This document shows positions 19,712 through 29,400 of a stretch of 64,000 nucleotides of DNA, piece by piece (the first letter of the stretch is position 1; each line of letters starts with the position of its first letter). The position numbers and the translations under genes are program-made. The notes under the pieces were generated by a model. It made no database searches, was not told the DNA's origin, and saw only the letters and a program-made list of their open reading frames with translations. Source of the stretch: Myxococcaceae bacterium JPH2 (GTDB taxonomy: Bacteria; Myxococcota; Myxococcia; Myxococcales; Myxococcaceae); contig JAEMGR010000005.1 in the NCBI GenBank assembly GCA_016458225.1, positions 372,001 through 436,000 of the forward strand, read 5' to 3'.

Positions 19712-21079
19712 TCAGCTCCGCCCCTCTCCCGAGGGAAGGGGGGGCTCGCCCTGCTCGGGCGTCTCCAGCAGTTTGTAGAGCGTCTTGCGATCCACCGCGA
19801 GCAGCCGCGCCGCCTCGCTCTTGTTGCCGCCCACGTGCTGGAGCACGTGCGCCGCATAGCGCCGCGACAGCTCGGCCAGGCTGGGGAGGTCTCCGGCCAG
19901 TCCGCCCGTGAGCCGCTTGGGCGCGTCCCCGATGGGCTCGGGGAAGTCCTGCGGCCCCAGCACGCCCGTCACGTTGAGCGCGAGCGCGCGCGCCACCACG
20001 TTCTCCAACTGGCGCACGTTGCCCGGCCAGTCATACGCGGTCAGCCGAGACATGGCGTCCGCGGTCACCACCGGCCGGGCCCCGCCGCGCGCGTGCAGCG
20101 ACGCGAAGTGATCCACCAGCGAGGGGATGTCCTCGCGCCGCTCGCGCAACGGGGGCAGGTGCAAGTGCACCACGTCCAGCCGGTACAGGAGGTCCTCGCG
20201 GAACAGCCCCTCGGCCACGCGCGCCTTGAGGTCCTTGTTCGTCGCCGCGAGCACGCGCACGTCCACCTTCACGGGGACGCTCTCGCCCACGCGGCGAATC
20301 TCGCCCTCCTGGAGCACGCGCAGCAACTGGGACTGCACCTTCATCCCCACGTCGCCAATCTCGTCCAGGAACAGCGTGCCGCCGTGGGCCTCCTCGAAGA
20401 GGCCGCGCCGCGCGCCCGAGGCGCCCGTGAAGCTGCCCTTCGCGTGGCCGAACAGCTCGCTCTCCATCAGCGACTCGGTGATGGCGCCGCAGTCCACCGG
20501 GATGAACGCCGCCTGCGCGCGCGTGGAGCGCCGGTGCAGCGCGCGGGCCACCATCTCCTTGCCAGTGCCCGTCTCGCCCGTAATCAACACCGGGACGTTG
20601 CTCGTGGCCGCGCGAGCCACCTGCTTGTAGACCTCCAGCAGCGCGGGGCTGCGGCCCACCAGCGACGTGCGCTCCACCTGCTTGCGCAGCGTGCGGTTCT
20701 CCTCCACCAACCGCTTCTGCTCCAGCGCCCGCCGCGCCACGCGCAGGATGGCGTCCACGTCGAAGGGCTTGGGAAGGTAGTCGAACGCGCCCTGCTGGAT
20801 GCTGTCGAGCGCGCCCTCGATGTTGCCAAACGCCGTCACCACGATGACGGGCGTGTCCGGCAGGTTCGTGCGCACCGCCTGGAGCACCTTGAGCCCGTCG
20901 CCCGGCTCCGGCATGGCCATGTCGGTGAGCACCAGGTCGAAGGGCTGCTCGGCGATGCGCTCGGCCGCGCTCTTCGGATCCGCCGCCTGCGTCACCGGCC
21001 CCAGCATGCCCAAGAGCCGCTGCAGCAGGTCCCGCGCATGCGGGTCATCGTCCACGACCAGGATTCGCGCTGTGCTCAT
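19712..21079 (-). CDS. NtrC-family sigma-54 response regulator
   Basis: 455 residues. The receiver has phosphoacceptor Asp53 in LVLTDMAMPEPGDG and Lys in YLPKPFD. The AAA+ domain has GETGTGKE, the full sigma-54 loop GSFTGA, and Walker B GGTLFLDEIGD. The Fis-type HTH is in NKSEAARLLAVDRKTLYKLL. The start overlaps the kinase stop by one base (TGATG), showing the pair is cotranscribed and coupled. Promoters controlled through sigma-54 cannot be located from this window alone. Confidence 0.94.
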   Translation of the reverse strand: MSTARILVVDDDPHARDLLQRLLGMLGPVTQAADPKSAAERIAEQPFDLVLTDMAMPEPGDGLKVLQAVRTNLPDTPVIVVTAFGNIEGALDSIQQGAFDYLPKPFDVDAILRVARRALEQKRLVEENRTLRKQVERTSLVGRSPALLEVYKQVARAATSNVPVLITGETGTGKEMVARALHRRSTRAQAAFIPVDCGAITESLMESELFGHAKGSFTGASGARRGLFEEAHGGTLFLDEIGDVGMKVQSQLLRVLQEGEIRRVGESVPVKVDVRVLAATNKDLKARVAEGLFREDLLYRLDVVHLHLPPLRERREDIPSLVDHFASLHARGGARPVVTADAMSRLTAYDWPGNVRQLENVVARALALNVTGVLGPQDFPEPIGDAPKRLTGGLAGDLPSLAELSRRYAAHVLQHVGGNKSEAARLLAVDRKTLYKLLETPEQGEPPLPSGEGRS

Positions 21080-22515
21080 CAGGGGGCCTTGCGCGCTGCA
21101 CTAGCACGGTTCTGTCCGGACTCCACGGTCGCGAGTGCTCCCGCGGACAACGTGGAACCGGAGACCTTGGGGAAGCGCACCGTCATGCGGGTGCCCTTTC
21201 CCTCCTCGGAGTTCACCACCAACGCGCCGCCATGCGCCTCCACCACGCGCCGGGTGGTGGCCAGGCCGAGTCCGTGGCCTGGGATGCCGCGCACTTCGGG
21301 CGCCCGGAAGAACGGCTGGAACAGCGAGGCCTGCGTGGCGGCGCTCATGCCCAGGCCGTTGTCCGTCACCTCCAGCACCGCGTCCGTGCCCTCGGTGGCC
21401 ACCCGCACCGTCACCCGAGGCTCCGGCCGGCCCGCCGTGTACTTCACCGCGTTGGACAAGAGGTTGCGCGCCACCACCTGCAAGAGCTGGCCGGGGCAAT
21501 CCACCTCCACGCCCGCCTCCAGCTCGCGCTCCAGCGCCACGCCCTGCGCGGCGGCCGTCTGGCTCACCTCCAGGAGCAGCGTGCTCACCGCCGTGTCCAG
21601 CTCTCCCGCCGTGCGCTCGCCGCGCGTGCCGGCCCGACAGAAGCGCAGGAGCGCCTCGATGAGTTCGCCCATGCGCACCGCGCTCGACTCGCACTGGGCC
21701 AGCATCTCCAGCACGCCCGGGTTCTTCACCTCGCCCGAGCGCCGCACCAGCGTCAGGTAGCCCTTGAGCGGCGCCAGCGGGCTCATCAGGTCATGCGCCA
21801 CGCGTCGGGTGAACGCGTCCAGCTCCTGGTTGTGCCGCCCCAGTTCCTCCAGCTGGCCCTGGATGGTGGCGTCCTGGCGGCGCAGCACGGACATGATGTG
21901 CAGGCCCACCATCAGGGACACGAGGATGGCCAGCAGCGTGGCCCCCGCGCCCAGCGCCGTGTTGCGCACGCGCAGCGTGGCCAGGTGGCCCAACAGCTCG
22001 CGCGTGCCATCCGAGTTCTCCTGCGCGAGCTGCCCCGCCAGCGCATCCACCTCGATGGCCATGGGGCGGATGCCCTCCACCAGGTGCCGGCGCGCGCGCT
22101 CCGCCTCGCGTTGGCGAGAGAACACCGCCGCCGCGCGGACCTGATCCGCCAGCCCCTGGCAGGCCGCGTTGAAGCGCAACCACACCGCCTTCTCCCCCAA
22201 CGGCATGTCGCGCGTGTACGCGTCCGAGGCCAGCCGGATGTCGGAGAGGATCTCCTCCATCACCGCGTCGGCCTCCTTGCGCTCGGCGTCGTCCGTGGCG
22301 CGGATGTGCGCCTCGATGGCGGACTCCAGCGACATCACGTACACGCGAATGCGCCCGATGAGGTCCGCGCGGTTGAGCGCCTCGCGCACCAACCCGTCCA
22401 CCTGGCGCCCGGTGCGCATCTCCGTCCACAGCGTGAAGCCGGTGACGGCCGACAGCAGCACCACCACGAAGAAGAAGCCCGCGCGGTAGCCGCGCAGCGG
22501 TGTCCGGGAGTTCAT
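21079..22515 (-). CDS. Membrane sensor histidine kinase
   Basis: 478 residues. Helices at about 11-30 and 187-208 enclose a 155-residue, mostly helical extracytoplasmic sensor (four-helix CHASE3-like pattern). Coiled coil follows, then the H box RRVAHDLMSPLAPLKGYL with His241. The ATPase has NLLSNAVKYT, EVTDNGLGMS and GHGLGLATTRRVVEAHGG. The ATG at 22515 precedes the first helix; the frame runs further upstream but with no membrane or family sequence there. Coupled to the NtrC-type regulator. Confidence 0.9.
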   Translation of the reverse strand: MNSRTPLRGYRAGFFFVVVLLSAVTGFTLWTEMRTGRQVDGLVREALNRADLIGRIRVYVMSLESAIEAHIRATDDAERKEADAVMEEILSDIRLASDAYTRDMPLGEKAVWLRFNAACQGLADQVRAAAVFSRQREAERARRHLVEGIRPMAIEVDALAGQLAQENSDGTRELLGHLATLRVRNTALGAGATLLAILVSLMVGLHIMSVLRRQDATIQGQLEELGRHNQELDAFTRRVAHDLMSPLAPLKGYLTLVRRSGEVKNPGVLEMLAQCESSAVRMGELIEALLRFCRAGTRGERTAGELDTAVSTLLLEVSQTAAAQGVALERELEAGVEVDCPGQLLQVVARNLLSNAVKYTAGRPEPRVTVRVATEGTDAVLEVTDNGLGMSAATQASLFQPFFRAPEVRGIPGHGLGLATTRRVVEAHGGALVVNSEEGKGTRMTVRFPKVSGSTLSAGALATVESGQNRASAARKAP

Positions 22516-22567
22516 CACCACAGCGACTCCACCGGGCACGGCCCTTGGCGCCTCGGCCCTCGTTCCA

Positions 22568-23032
22568 TCAATGAGAGGTCCCGTCCTCAGCACCCGCCGC
22601 CCCCCCATCCTCTCCCTGGCGATGAGGGAGCGGCGGCAAGGTCCGACGGCGCGCGCGCTCCAGCGCGGACTCGTACCAGACGTCCGACAGCTCCTCGTGC
22701 ATCGCGGCCAGCTCGCGCTGCTTCGCCTGAAGCTGCGCGTTGTGCTCCTCCAGGGCGTGGCGCTCCAGCTCCGCGCGTCCCAGCTCGTCCATCCGCAGCG
22801 CGCGCTCCAGCAGCTCGGCCTCCGCTCGCTCCTGCGCCTGCTCCTCCAGCGCGGACTCCGTCGCGGCCAGGCGCACCGCCAGGGCCTCTGTGCGCTCACG
22901 CTCCAGTTGGTAGGCGCGCTGCCACCGGTCCGCCTCCATCACCTGGGCCTCCAGCCGCTCGGGTGCAATGCCCACCGCGGCACACCCCATCCCGACCCAT
23001 GCCACGCCCGTTGCGACCAGGAGGTACCGCAT
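22568..23032 (-). CDS. Coiled-coil lipoprotein
   Basis: 154 residues. The hydrophobic N-terminus ends in VGMGC (Cys17), a likely lipobox. Residues 30-125 are an uninterrupted Glu/Leu/Ala/Arg-rich helix with heptad character, followed by a short Arg/Pro tail. Not recognised beyond that; such proteins often act as envelope spacers or signalling adaptors. GGGAGA lies about 10 bases before the ATG. It sits 52 bases upstream of the histidine kinase on the same strand and may be its accessory protein. Confidence 0.7.
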   Translation of the reverse strand: MRYLLVATGVAWVGMGCAAVGIAPERLEAQVMEADRWQRAYQLERERTEALAVRLAATESALEEQAQERAEAELLERALRMDELGRAELERHALEEHNAQLQAKQRELAAMHEELSDVWYESALERARRRTLPPLPHRQGEDGGAAGAEDGTSH

Positions 23033-23349
23033 ACACCGTCTCTCCCTGCCCCTGGCCCCGCGACATGCGGAGCGAGAACGGGCCGGGCCTGCCATCGCAT
23101 GATTCTGACGCGGACGGCCGACGCAGCTTGCTCAAGAGAGGGGGTGTCGTCAAAGCAACCCGCGCCTGCTTGGGGAGCCTGCACCCAATGTTTGCATTCC
23201 AACTGAGGAGTTTCTCCCCAGGCGCAACGGGAGGGCAACGCGCGAACCCAGCGGAGTTGCTGTGAATGCCGTCCTGGCATGGCGGGTGCTCAAGCCCCCG
23301 TCCGCAAGCCGACGCAATCCCGCGCCGGACCGTCGCATCGGAGCGTTCC
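23033..23349. other. Divergent intergenic region
   Basis: 317 bases between the coiled-coil lipoprotein (minus) and the Ala/Lys-rich protein (plus). No gene is supported. The stretch 23180-23240 is less GC-rich, as expected for promoters. One small inverted repeat, ATGCC-GTCCT-GGCAT, lies at 23266-23280. I could not assign a -35/-10 pair with confidence. Confidence 0.4.
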
Positions 23350-23583
23350 ATGAAGACCCTGATCGTCGCCGCTGTCCTCGCCGCCACCACCGCGTTTGCC
23401 AACACCCCGGCCCCGGCCGCCGCCGAGACCAAGCCGGCCGCCGCCGAGGCGAAGACGGAGGCCGCTGCCCCCGCTCCCGAGGCTGCTCCTGCCGCCGAGG
23501 CCAAGCCGGAGGCCAAGCCCGCGAAGAAGGGCACCAAGAAGGCCGCTGCCGCGAAGGACGCGGCCGCCCCGGCCACCAAGTAG
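23350..23583 (+). CDS. Small secreted Ala/Lys/Glu-rich protein
   Basis: 77 residues. A clean signal peptide (MKTLIVAAVLAATTAFANTP) is followed by a mature part built from Ala, Pro, Glu and Lys only, with AAAEAK/AEAKPEAKPAKK phrases, ending in a Lys-rich, then AAAPATK tail. Charge moves from acidic to basic along the chain. It resembles small abundant periplasmic Ala-Lys proteins of myxobacteria, but no family is claimed. The strong hairpin after the stop argues that this is a real, monocistronic gene. Confidence 0.7.
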   Translation: MKTLIVAAVLAATTAFANTPAPAAAETKPAAAEAKTEAAAPAPEAAPAAEAKPEAKPAKKGTKKAAAAKDAAAPATK

Positions 23584-23615
23584 TTCGCTGTCCTCCGCCT
23601 GTTCGCGGAGTCACC

Positions 23616-23645
23616 CGAGGGCGCCCTTTCAAAGGGGCGCCCTCG
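23616..23645 (+). terminator. Perfect 11-bp hairpin terminator
   Basis: CGAGGGCGCCC (23616-23626), loop TTTCAAAG, GGGCGCCCTCG (23635-23645), followed by TGGCGTTTC. It lies 33 bases after the stop of the small secreted protein. The strongest-looking intrinsic terminator in this part of the window. Confidence 0.75.
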
Positions 23646-23708
23646 TGGCGTTTCTGGGGATTCCCTGTCCTCTCGGCGGCTCTCCGAGCCTTCCAGCATT
23701 GCTGTGAT

Positions 23709-23748
23709 TTGACAGGACGGCGGGAAATCTGCTTAATACGACTTAAGC
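23709..23748 (+). promoter_or_regulatory. Sigma-70-like promoter with overlapping palindrome
   Basis: TTGACA (23709-23714) and TTAATA (23733-23738) are spaced 18 bp, a near-consensus housekeeping promoter and rare in this GC-rich window. GCTTAA-TACGAC-TTAAGC (23731-23748), a perfect 6-bp inverted repeat, overlies the -10 box and start site, as a repressor operator would. It lies 60-100 bases before the GAF-domain gene. Confidence 0.6.
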
Positions 23749-23809
23749 GAGTGACGTCTCATTCGCGACAGGTGTGGATCCCCCCCATCCCACCTATCGG
23801 GAGAGCCCC

Positions 23810-24403
23810 ATGGTCGAAGCCTTCGTCAAAGTGTCCGAAGCCTCGCGGTTGCTGCTGGAGAAGGGGCTCGTCCCCGCGACCGGCGCCGAGGCTCTGGGCA
23901 TGGTGGCGCACGCGCTGGGCGTTCACCGGGCCTTCATCTTCGAGAACCGCGCCCCCTCCTTCTCCACCAAGGGCCGCTTCGTGGCGGACCTGCGCCACGC
24001 GTGGGCCAAGCCCGGAATCGCCTCGCCGCTGGCGAACGCCTCCTTGCGCACCTTCGCCTTCCGGGACTTCGCGCCGGGCTGGGCGGACATGCTGGAGGGC
24101 GGGCTGGCGGTGGCGTGCCCCACGGTGGAGGCCCCGGTGATGATGCGCGAGCTGCTCGTGCAGCAGGGCGTGCACTCCTCGCTGCTCTGCCCCATCACCC
24201 CCGCCCGCGAGTGGTGGGGGTTCATCGGGTTCGAGGACTGTGAGCGCGCGCGGGTGTGGCGGCCGGAGGAGATCTCCATCCTCAAGTCGCTGGCCCGCGC
24301 CGTGGGCGCCTCCGTGCGCCAGGCGCAGATGCGCGCCTCGCTGAACCAGGTGCGCTCCACGCTGCGGGGCTCCGTGCTGCAGACGGCCTCCAGCGACTCG
24401 TGA
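23810..24403 (+). CDS. GAF-domain protein
   Basis: 197 residues. The length and pattern fit one GAF domain (about 10-165): GMVAHALGVHRAFIFENR opens it and LLCPITPAREWWGFIGFEDC, the typical late strand pair, closes the core. WRPEEISILKSLARAVGASV is the closing helix. A short coiled-coil helix follows. GAF domains bind small ligands such as cyclic nucleotides or haem; no output domain is attached, so it may act on a partner such as the kinase encoded 120 bases downstream. GGGAGAG before the ATG fixes the start. Confidence 0.8.
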   Translation: MVEAFVKVSEASRLLLEKGLVPATGAEALGMVAHALGVHRAFIFENRAPSFSTKGRFVADLRHAWAKPGIASPLANASLRTFAFRDFAPGWADMLEGGLAVACPTVEAPVMMRELLVQQGVHSSLLCPITPAREWWGFIGFEDCERARVWRPEEISILKSLARAVGASVRQAQMRASLNQVRSTLRGSVLQTASSDS

Positions 24404-24442
24404 GCCCGTCAGGCCCGCCTGCCTGACTGCTGGGGTGGGCTC
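24402..24442 (+). terminator. Nested hairpin after the GAF gene
   Basis: GTCAGGC (24408-24414) pairs with GCCTGAC (24421-24427) across a 6-base loop. An outer stem GAGCCC (24402-24407)/GGGCTC (24437-24442) encloses it. It begins at the stop codon. Likely terminator or attenuator before the kinase gene. Confidence 0.55.
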
Positions 24443-24523
24443 TACCCGGGCCCATCGTCGGGGCGACAGTGCGCCGCCGCGCCGCCGCGAATCTGTTAGC
24501 CTGCGGGCCGCGCACGCCCCCCC

Positions 24524-26377
24524 ATGTCCTCGATTGAACCCACGGCGATCAGCCGGCACCGCACCCCGGACCTCATCACCGGCTACCGCCTCGAGAAGCT
24601 CGTTGGAACGGGAGGCATGGGCGAGGTCCACAAGGCCACCCAGCTGTCACTCGGCCGAACCGTGGCGGTGAAGCTGCTCAACCCGGAGCTGGCGAAGGAC
24701 CCGTCCTTCATCGCGCGCTTCCAGAAGGAAGCCGCGGCCCTGGCCGCGCTGAGCCATCCCCACGTCGTCTCCATCGTCGACAAGGGCAACACCACCACCA
24801 CGTACTACCTGGTGATGGAGTTCGTGGACGGGCCCAGCCTGCGCGAACTCATGCGCACGCCCCCGCAGGACTCGCCTGTCCTCCTGCGGCGCATGTTGGA
24901 GATCTGTCGGGCCATCGAGTACGCGCACGGCCGCGGCGTCATCCACCGGGACCTGAAGCCGGAGAACATCCTGCTGGACCAGCAGGCCGGCGGCATCGCC
25001 AAGGTGTCTGACTTCGGACTGGCCTCCTTCCTCGACGACGCGAACGCCTCGTCGCGCTTCGCCCTCACGTCCACGCACGTGTCCATGGGCACCGTGTCGT
25101 ACATGGCGCCCGAGCAGCGCGTGGACGCCAAGAGCGCGGACGCGCGCGCGGACATCTTCTCGCTGGGCGTCATCCTCTACGAGATGTTCACCGGCGAGGT
25201 GCCGCTGGGCACCTTCGACCTGCCCTCGCGCCGCCGGCCGGGGTTGGATCCGCGGGTGGACGGCATCGTCACGCGCTGCCTCAAGCCAGACCCCGCGGAC
25301 CGCTATCAAACGGTGACCGCGCTCATCACGGACCTGGAGCCGCTGGTCCCAGGCAGCCTGCCGTCGCTGGCGCCGCTGCGGCTCACCCGCATGCAGCGCT
25401 TCCGCCACGCGATGCGCCGGCTGGTGGGCGCCACGCTGCGCGCCGCGGCCGTCGTGGTGGTGCTGGCCGCGCTGGCCGTGCTCGGCGTGGCGTGGCTGCG
25501 CGCCGGCGAGCGGCGCCCCTCGGTGGCACCGGGCGCCGCCATCATGGCGGACCTGGGGCCGCCCTCGCCGCGCACGGGCACGGGCCGCCTGGAGACGGGC
25601 TCGGAGAAGCGCAAGGTGGTGCTGGGCGAAGGCCCGGACGCCCCTTCCGTCCTGGTGGCGGGCCGCCCCGTGGCCTTCGAGGACAAGGCGCTGGTGTTCC
25701 CCGCCGTGGACGGGCAGTCGCGCGTGGGTCGCGCGCGCCTGGACGTGGTGGGCCTGGAGGGTGACATCGCGGAGCTGACCGCGCGCGTCCGCGCCGACGC
25801 GCCTCCGCCCACCTTCAGCCGCCGAGCGCGCGCCGTGCTGTATGGCCCCTCGCCGGAGCCCGTCGCCGCGCTGATGCTCGTGGGCAGCACGGGCCGCTAC
25901 GTGGCGCTCCTGCACAACGGCGCGGGCGCGCCGCTGGCGCTCGAGTGGGCGCTGGGCGAGCGCCGCGGCACCATGCTCGGGCTCGCCTCTCCCGAGGGCG
26001 AGGCCCGGCTGGAGCTGGCCGTGGACGCCGACGGCGTGCTCCAGGCCTACGTCGGCAGCGGCAAGGACCGCCGCGCCATCGCCGAGCCGCTGGACCTGGG
26101 GCCCGGCTGGCAGGAGCAGTTCGGCGAGGCCCCCACCCCCGCGTTCGGCTGCGTCGAGGGGACGTGCCGCGCGGAAGGCCTCACCTACGCGGTCCGGCGC
26201 GCGCCCCCGCCCCCCGTGGACGCGCCCCCGGTCATCGCGACGCCGCCCCCGCGCACGGTGGCCGTGGCGGTGCCCACCAAGGCCGTGGTGCCCACCAAGC
26301 GAGTGGCCACCCCGCCCCCCCCGCCCAAGCGCCAGCCCGTCAAGCAGCCTCCCCCCAAGCCCCCCAAACGCCGGTAG
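24524..26377 (+). CDS. Transmembrane Ser/Thr protein kinase
   Basis: 617 residues, eukaryote-like (PknB-type) kinase. The Gly-rich loop GTGGMGEV and Lys50 (VAVKLL) bind ATP; HRDLKPEN gives catalytic Asp143; DFGLAS begins at about 163; YMAPEQ is the APE motif. One transmembrane helix follows (about 305-325, AAAVVVVLAALAVLGVAWL). The extracytoplasmic part of about 290 residues appears beta-rich, resembling concanavalin-like folds (weak inference). It ends in a Pro/Lys-rich tail of about 60 residues that may contact the cell wall. The cytoplasmic kinase domain is complete and looks active. Confidence 0.93.
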   Translation: MSSIEPTAISRHRTPDLITGYRLEKLVGTGGMGEVHKATQLSLGRTVAVKLLNPELAKDPSFIARFQKEAAALAALSHPHVVSIVDKGNTTTTYYLVMEFVDGPSLRELMRTPPQDSPVLLRRMLEICRAIEYAHGRGVIHRDLKPENILLDQQAGGIAKVSDFGLASFLDDANASSRFALTSTHVSMGTVSYMAPEQRVDAKSADARADIFSLGVILYEMFTGEVPLGTFDLPSRRRPGLDPRVDGIVTRCLKPDPADRYQTVTALITDLEPLVPGSLPSLAPLRLTRMQRFRHAMRRLVGATLRAAAVVVVLAALAVLGVAWLRAGERRPSVAPGAAIMADLGPPSPRTGTGRLETGSEKRKVVLGEGPDAPSVLVAGRPVAFEDKALVFPAVDGQSRVGRARLDVVGLEGDIAELTARVRADAPPPTFSRRARAVLYGPSPEPVAALMLVGSTGRYVALLHNGAGAPLALEWALGERRGTMLGLASPEGEARLELAVDADGVLQAYVGSGKDRRAIAEPLDLGPGWQEQFGEAPTPAFGCVEGTCRAEGLTYAVRRAPPPPVDAPPVIATPPPRTVAVAVPTKAVVPTKRVATPPPPPKRQPVKQPPPKPPKRR

Positions 26378-26449
26378 CACCCGCGCGGTCGGAGAAGGCG
26401 CAGGGAATATGGCCTCGTGCGTGGGATTGCACTATCCCTCGACACTCCT

Positions 26450-29400
26450 ATGCGCACCCTCCACCGCGGACTCGCAGCGCTCGCTCTCGTCGCCGGACTG
26501 ACCGGCTGCCCCAAGCCCACCGTCACGCCCCGCGTCCTGGAGGCCGCCGCCGAGCGCGCGCAGAGCGGCTCCCCCGAGGCGCGTACCCTGGCCTTTGCCG
26601 GCTTCCACGCGTACCTCGTGGCGGGAGACGCGGCGCTCGCCCAGCAGCGCTTCGACGCGGCGCTCGCCAAGGATCCAAACGACCCGTACGCGCTCCAGGG
26701 CCAGGCCCTGCTGGCCCGCCGCGCGGGACGCACGGCGCCGGCGCTGACGGCCTCGCTGGAGCTGGTGAAGCGCGCGCCGAGACACCCGCTCGCGGTGCCC
26801 GCCGCGCGCTACGCGCTGGACCTGGTGGGCACCGCGCCCGCGATGGATGACGCCATCCTGGAAGGCGTCGAGGCCGCGCTGGCCGCGGGCGTCCAGGGCG
26901 AGGCGGCGTACCTCCTGCGAGGCGCGCGCCTGTCCATCCACAACTTCCGCGGCGACACCGCGCGCCAGGCCCAGGACCTGAAGGACCTGGGCGGGGTGAG
27001 CGAGGCGACGGTGGTGGGGCCCTTCTCGCCCTTCCACATCCTGTCCTTCCGGGATCAGCTCCCCCCCGAGAAGGACGGCTCGCTCGCGGGCCCGTTCACC
27101 GGCGCGTTCGGCCCGCTGGCCACGCGCACCGTGCACGCGCCGGACGGGCGCCTGGACCTGGGCGGTGAGCCGGGCCATGGGGACATGTACGTGCTCGCGT
27201 TCGACGCCGAGGTCACCGAGCCAGGTGACTACGTGGTGCGCTCGGTGAGCCAGACGTCGCACCGGGTGCTGCTGGATGGCACGCCCGTGCTGGAGCGCCA
27301 GCGGTGGACGCGCGCGGCCTCCACCGTGACGGCGCGCGCGGTGTCGCTGAAGGCGGGCAAGCACCGCATCGTGACCAGCGTGTCGCGCGACGAGACCACG
27401 GGCGTCTTCACCTTCGCGCTGCTGCGCGCGGACGGGAAGCCCTCCACCATTCGCTACACCGCGGCCACGGGCGCGGCCCCGGCGTGGGGCGGCGGCGTGA
27501 GCACCACCGAGGCCCCGCTCCACTACGCCACCACGGAGGACCTCGCGGCCGCGCTGCGCGGTGAGGCCGGCGACACCCTGGCCACCTTCCTCGCCGTGCG
27601 CGACGGCATGGGCCGCGATGGCGACGGCTCGCGGCGGCTCATGGGCACGCTGCAGCCCACCTCGCCCGCGCTGCTCGCCTTGCGCGCGGAGCTCGCGTCG
27701 CAGGACCGCACCATCCCCGCGAAGGTGGCCCGTGGCCGCGCCACGCGCGACCTGGAGGCCGTGCTCGCCAAGGACCCGGGCAACGTGGCCGCGCAGCTCC
27801 TGCGCGCGGACCTCTTCCTGGATGAAGGCCAGGCGGCGCAGGCCCTGGAGGCACTGAAGGCCGCGCGCGACGCGGCGAAGCCCACGGGCTCCGCCGTGCA
27901 CCTGATGCTGGCCCGCGCGGCGCTCGCGCTGGACGTGGATCCGCAGGCGGAGGTCGCGCTGGAAGCGGCCCTGGAGGCCCAGCCCGGCCTCTGTGACGCC
28001 GTGGCGCTCCAGTACAACCTCGCTCGCAAGCGCGACGCGGTGTCGCGCGCGGACGCGCTCATGAGCGCGCAGGAGAACTGCCCCGGCGCCCTCGCGCGGC
28101 AGGCGGACCATGCGCGCACCCGCGGAGAGCCGGAGGCCGCGGCCCAGGCCTACGCCACCATGCTGGCGCGGGACCCGGACAACGTCACCACCGGCGCCGC
28201 GCTCGCCAACGCGTACATCGGCCTGCGCCGCTTCGATGACGCCACCCGCGTGCTGCGCTCGCTCTTCGCCATCTGGCCGCGCAACAAGGAGCTGCTGGAG
28301 CGCCTGGCCGACGTGCGCGAGTACGCGGGCGACAAGGCCGAGGCCCTGACGCTGCGCGAGCAGGCGCTGATGCTGGACGGAAGCGACCTCACCCTGCGCC
28401 GAGCGGTCGAGCGCGCGAAGACGGGCAAGGAGCTGCTCCAGGCCCACGCCATCGACGGACGCGAGGCCATCCGCGCCTACGAGGCCGCACCCGTCACGGG
28501 CGGCAGCGCCGCGGCCTACGTCCTGGACGCGGCCGCCGTGCAGGCCTTCCCGGATGGCTCGCTGGTCAACCGCATCCACACCATCCAGAAGGCGCTGGAG
28601 CAGTCCGGCGTGCAGGAGATCGCCGAGGTCAACCTGCCTCGCGGCGCGCAGCTGCTCGCGCTGCGCACGCTGAAGGCGGACGGCCGCGTGCTGGAGCCGG
28701 AGAACATCGAGGGCAAGGACACCATGAGCCTGCCCGGCGTGCAGGTGGGCGACTACGTCGAGGTCGAGTACCTGCTGGCCGAGGGCGACCGTGGCCCCGC
28801 GCAGCCGGGCTTCGCCGCGTCCGCGTTCTATTTCCAGATCGCCAACCAGCCCAACGCGTGGTCCACGTACACGGTGGTGGCGCCCAAGGGCAGCAACCTG
28901 CGCGTCGACGCGCACAACATGAAGGCGTCGGAGCCGGTGGTGCAGGGAGACCAGGAGGTCTTCCACTACGACGCGCGCCGCGTGCCGCCCTTCATCCCCG
29001 AGCCGGACGCGCCGCCCTCTGGCAACGAGTACCTGCCGTTCGTCGTGGTGGGCACCGGGGCCACGGGCAATGACGGGCTCGTGCAGGTGTACGGCGACGC
29101 GTTCCAGGACCGCTGGCAGCGCACGGCCGAGGTGGAGGCCTTCGCGAAGCAGGCCACCGAGGGAAAGACGGGCATGGAGGCCGTCAAGGCGCTGCACGCG
29201 GCGGTGATGAAGCGCTTCTCCGGCCGCGACACGGGGCTGGGCCAGTCCGCGGCCTCCACGGTGGCGCAGGACCGCGGCAGCCGCCTCACGGTGCTGAAGG
29301 CGGGGCTGGACGCGCTGGGCATCCCCTCGCGCGTGGCCGCCGTGCGCACCTTCAACACGCCCCCCGCGCCGTACCTCTTCCCCAACGAGCAGCTCTTGCC

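Noticed and set aside
19691-23265. Long plus-strand frames opposite the second kinase-regulator pair
   Set aside because: Both real proteins on the minus strand carry all expected motifs; the opposite frames are compositional artefacts.
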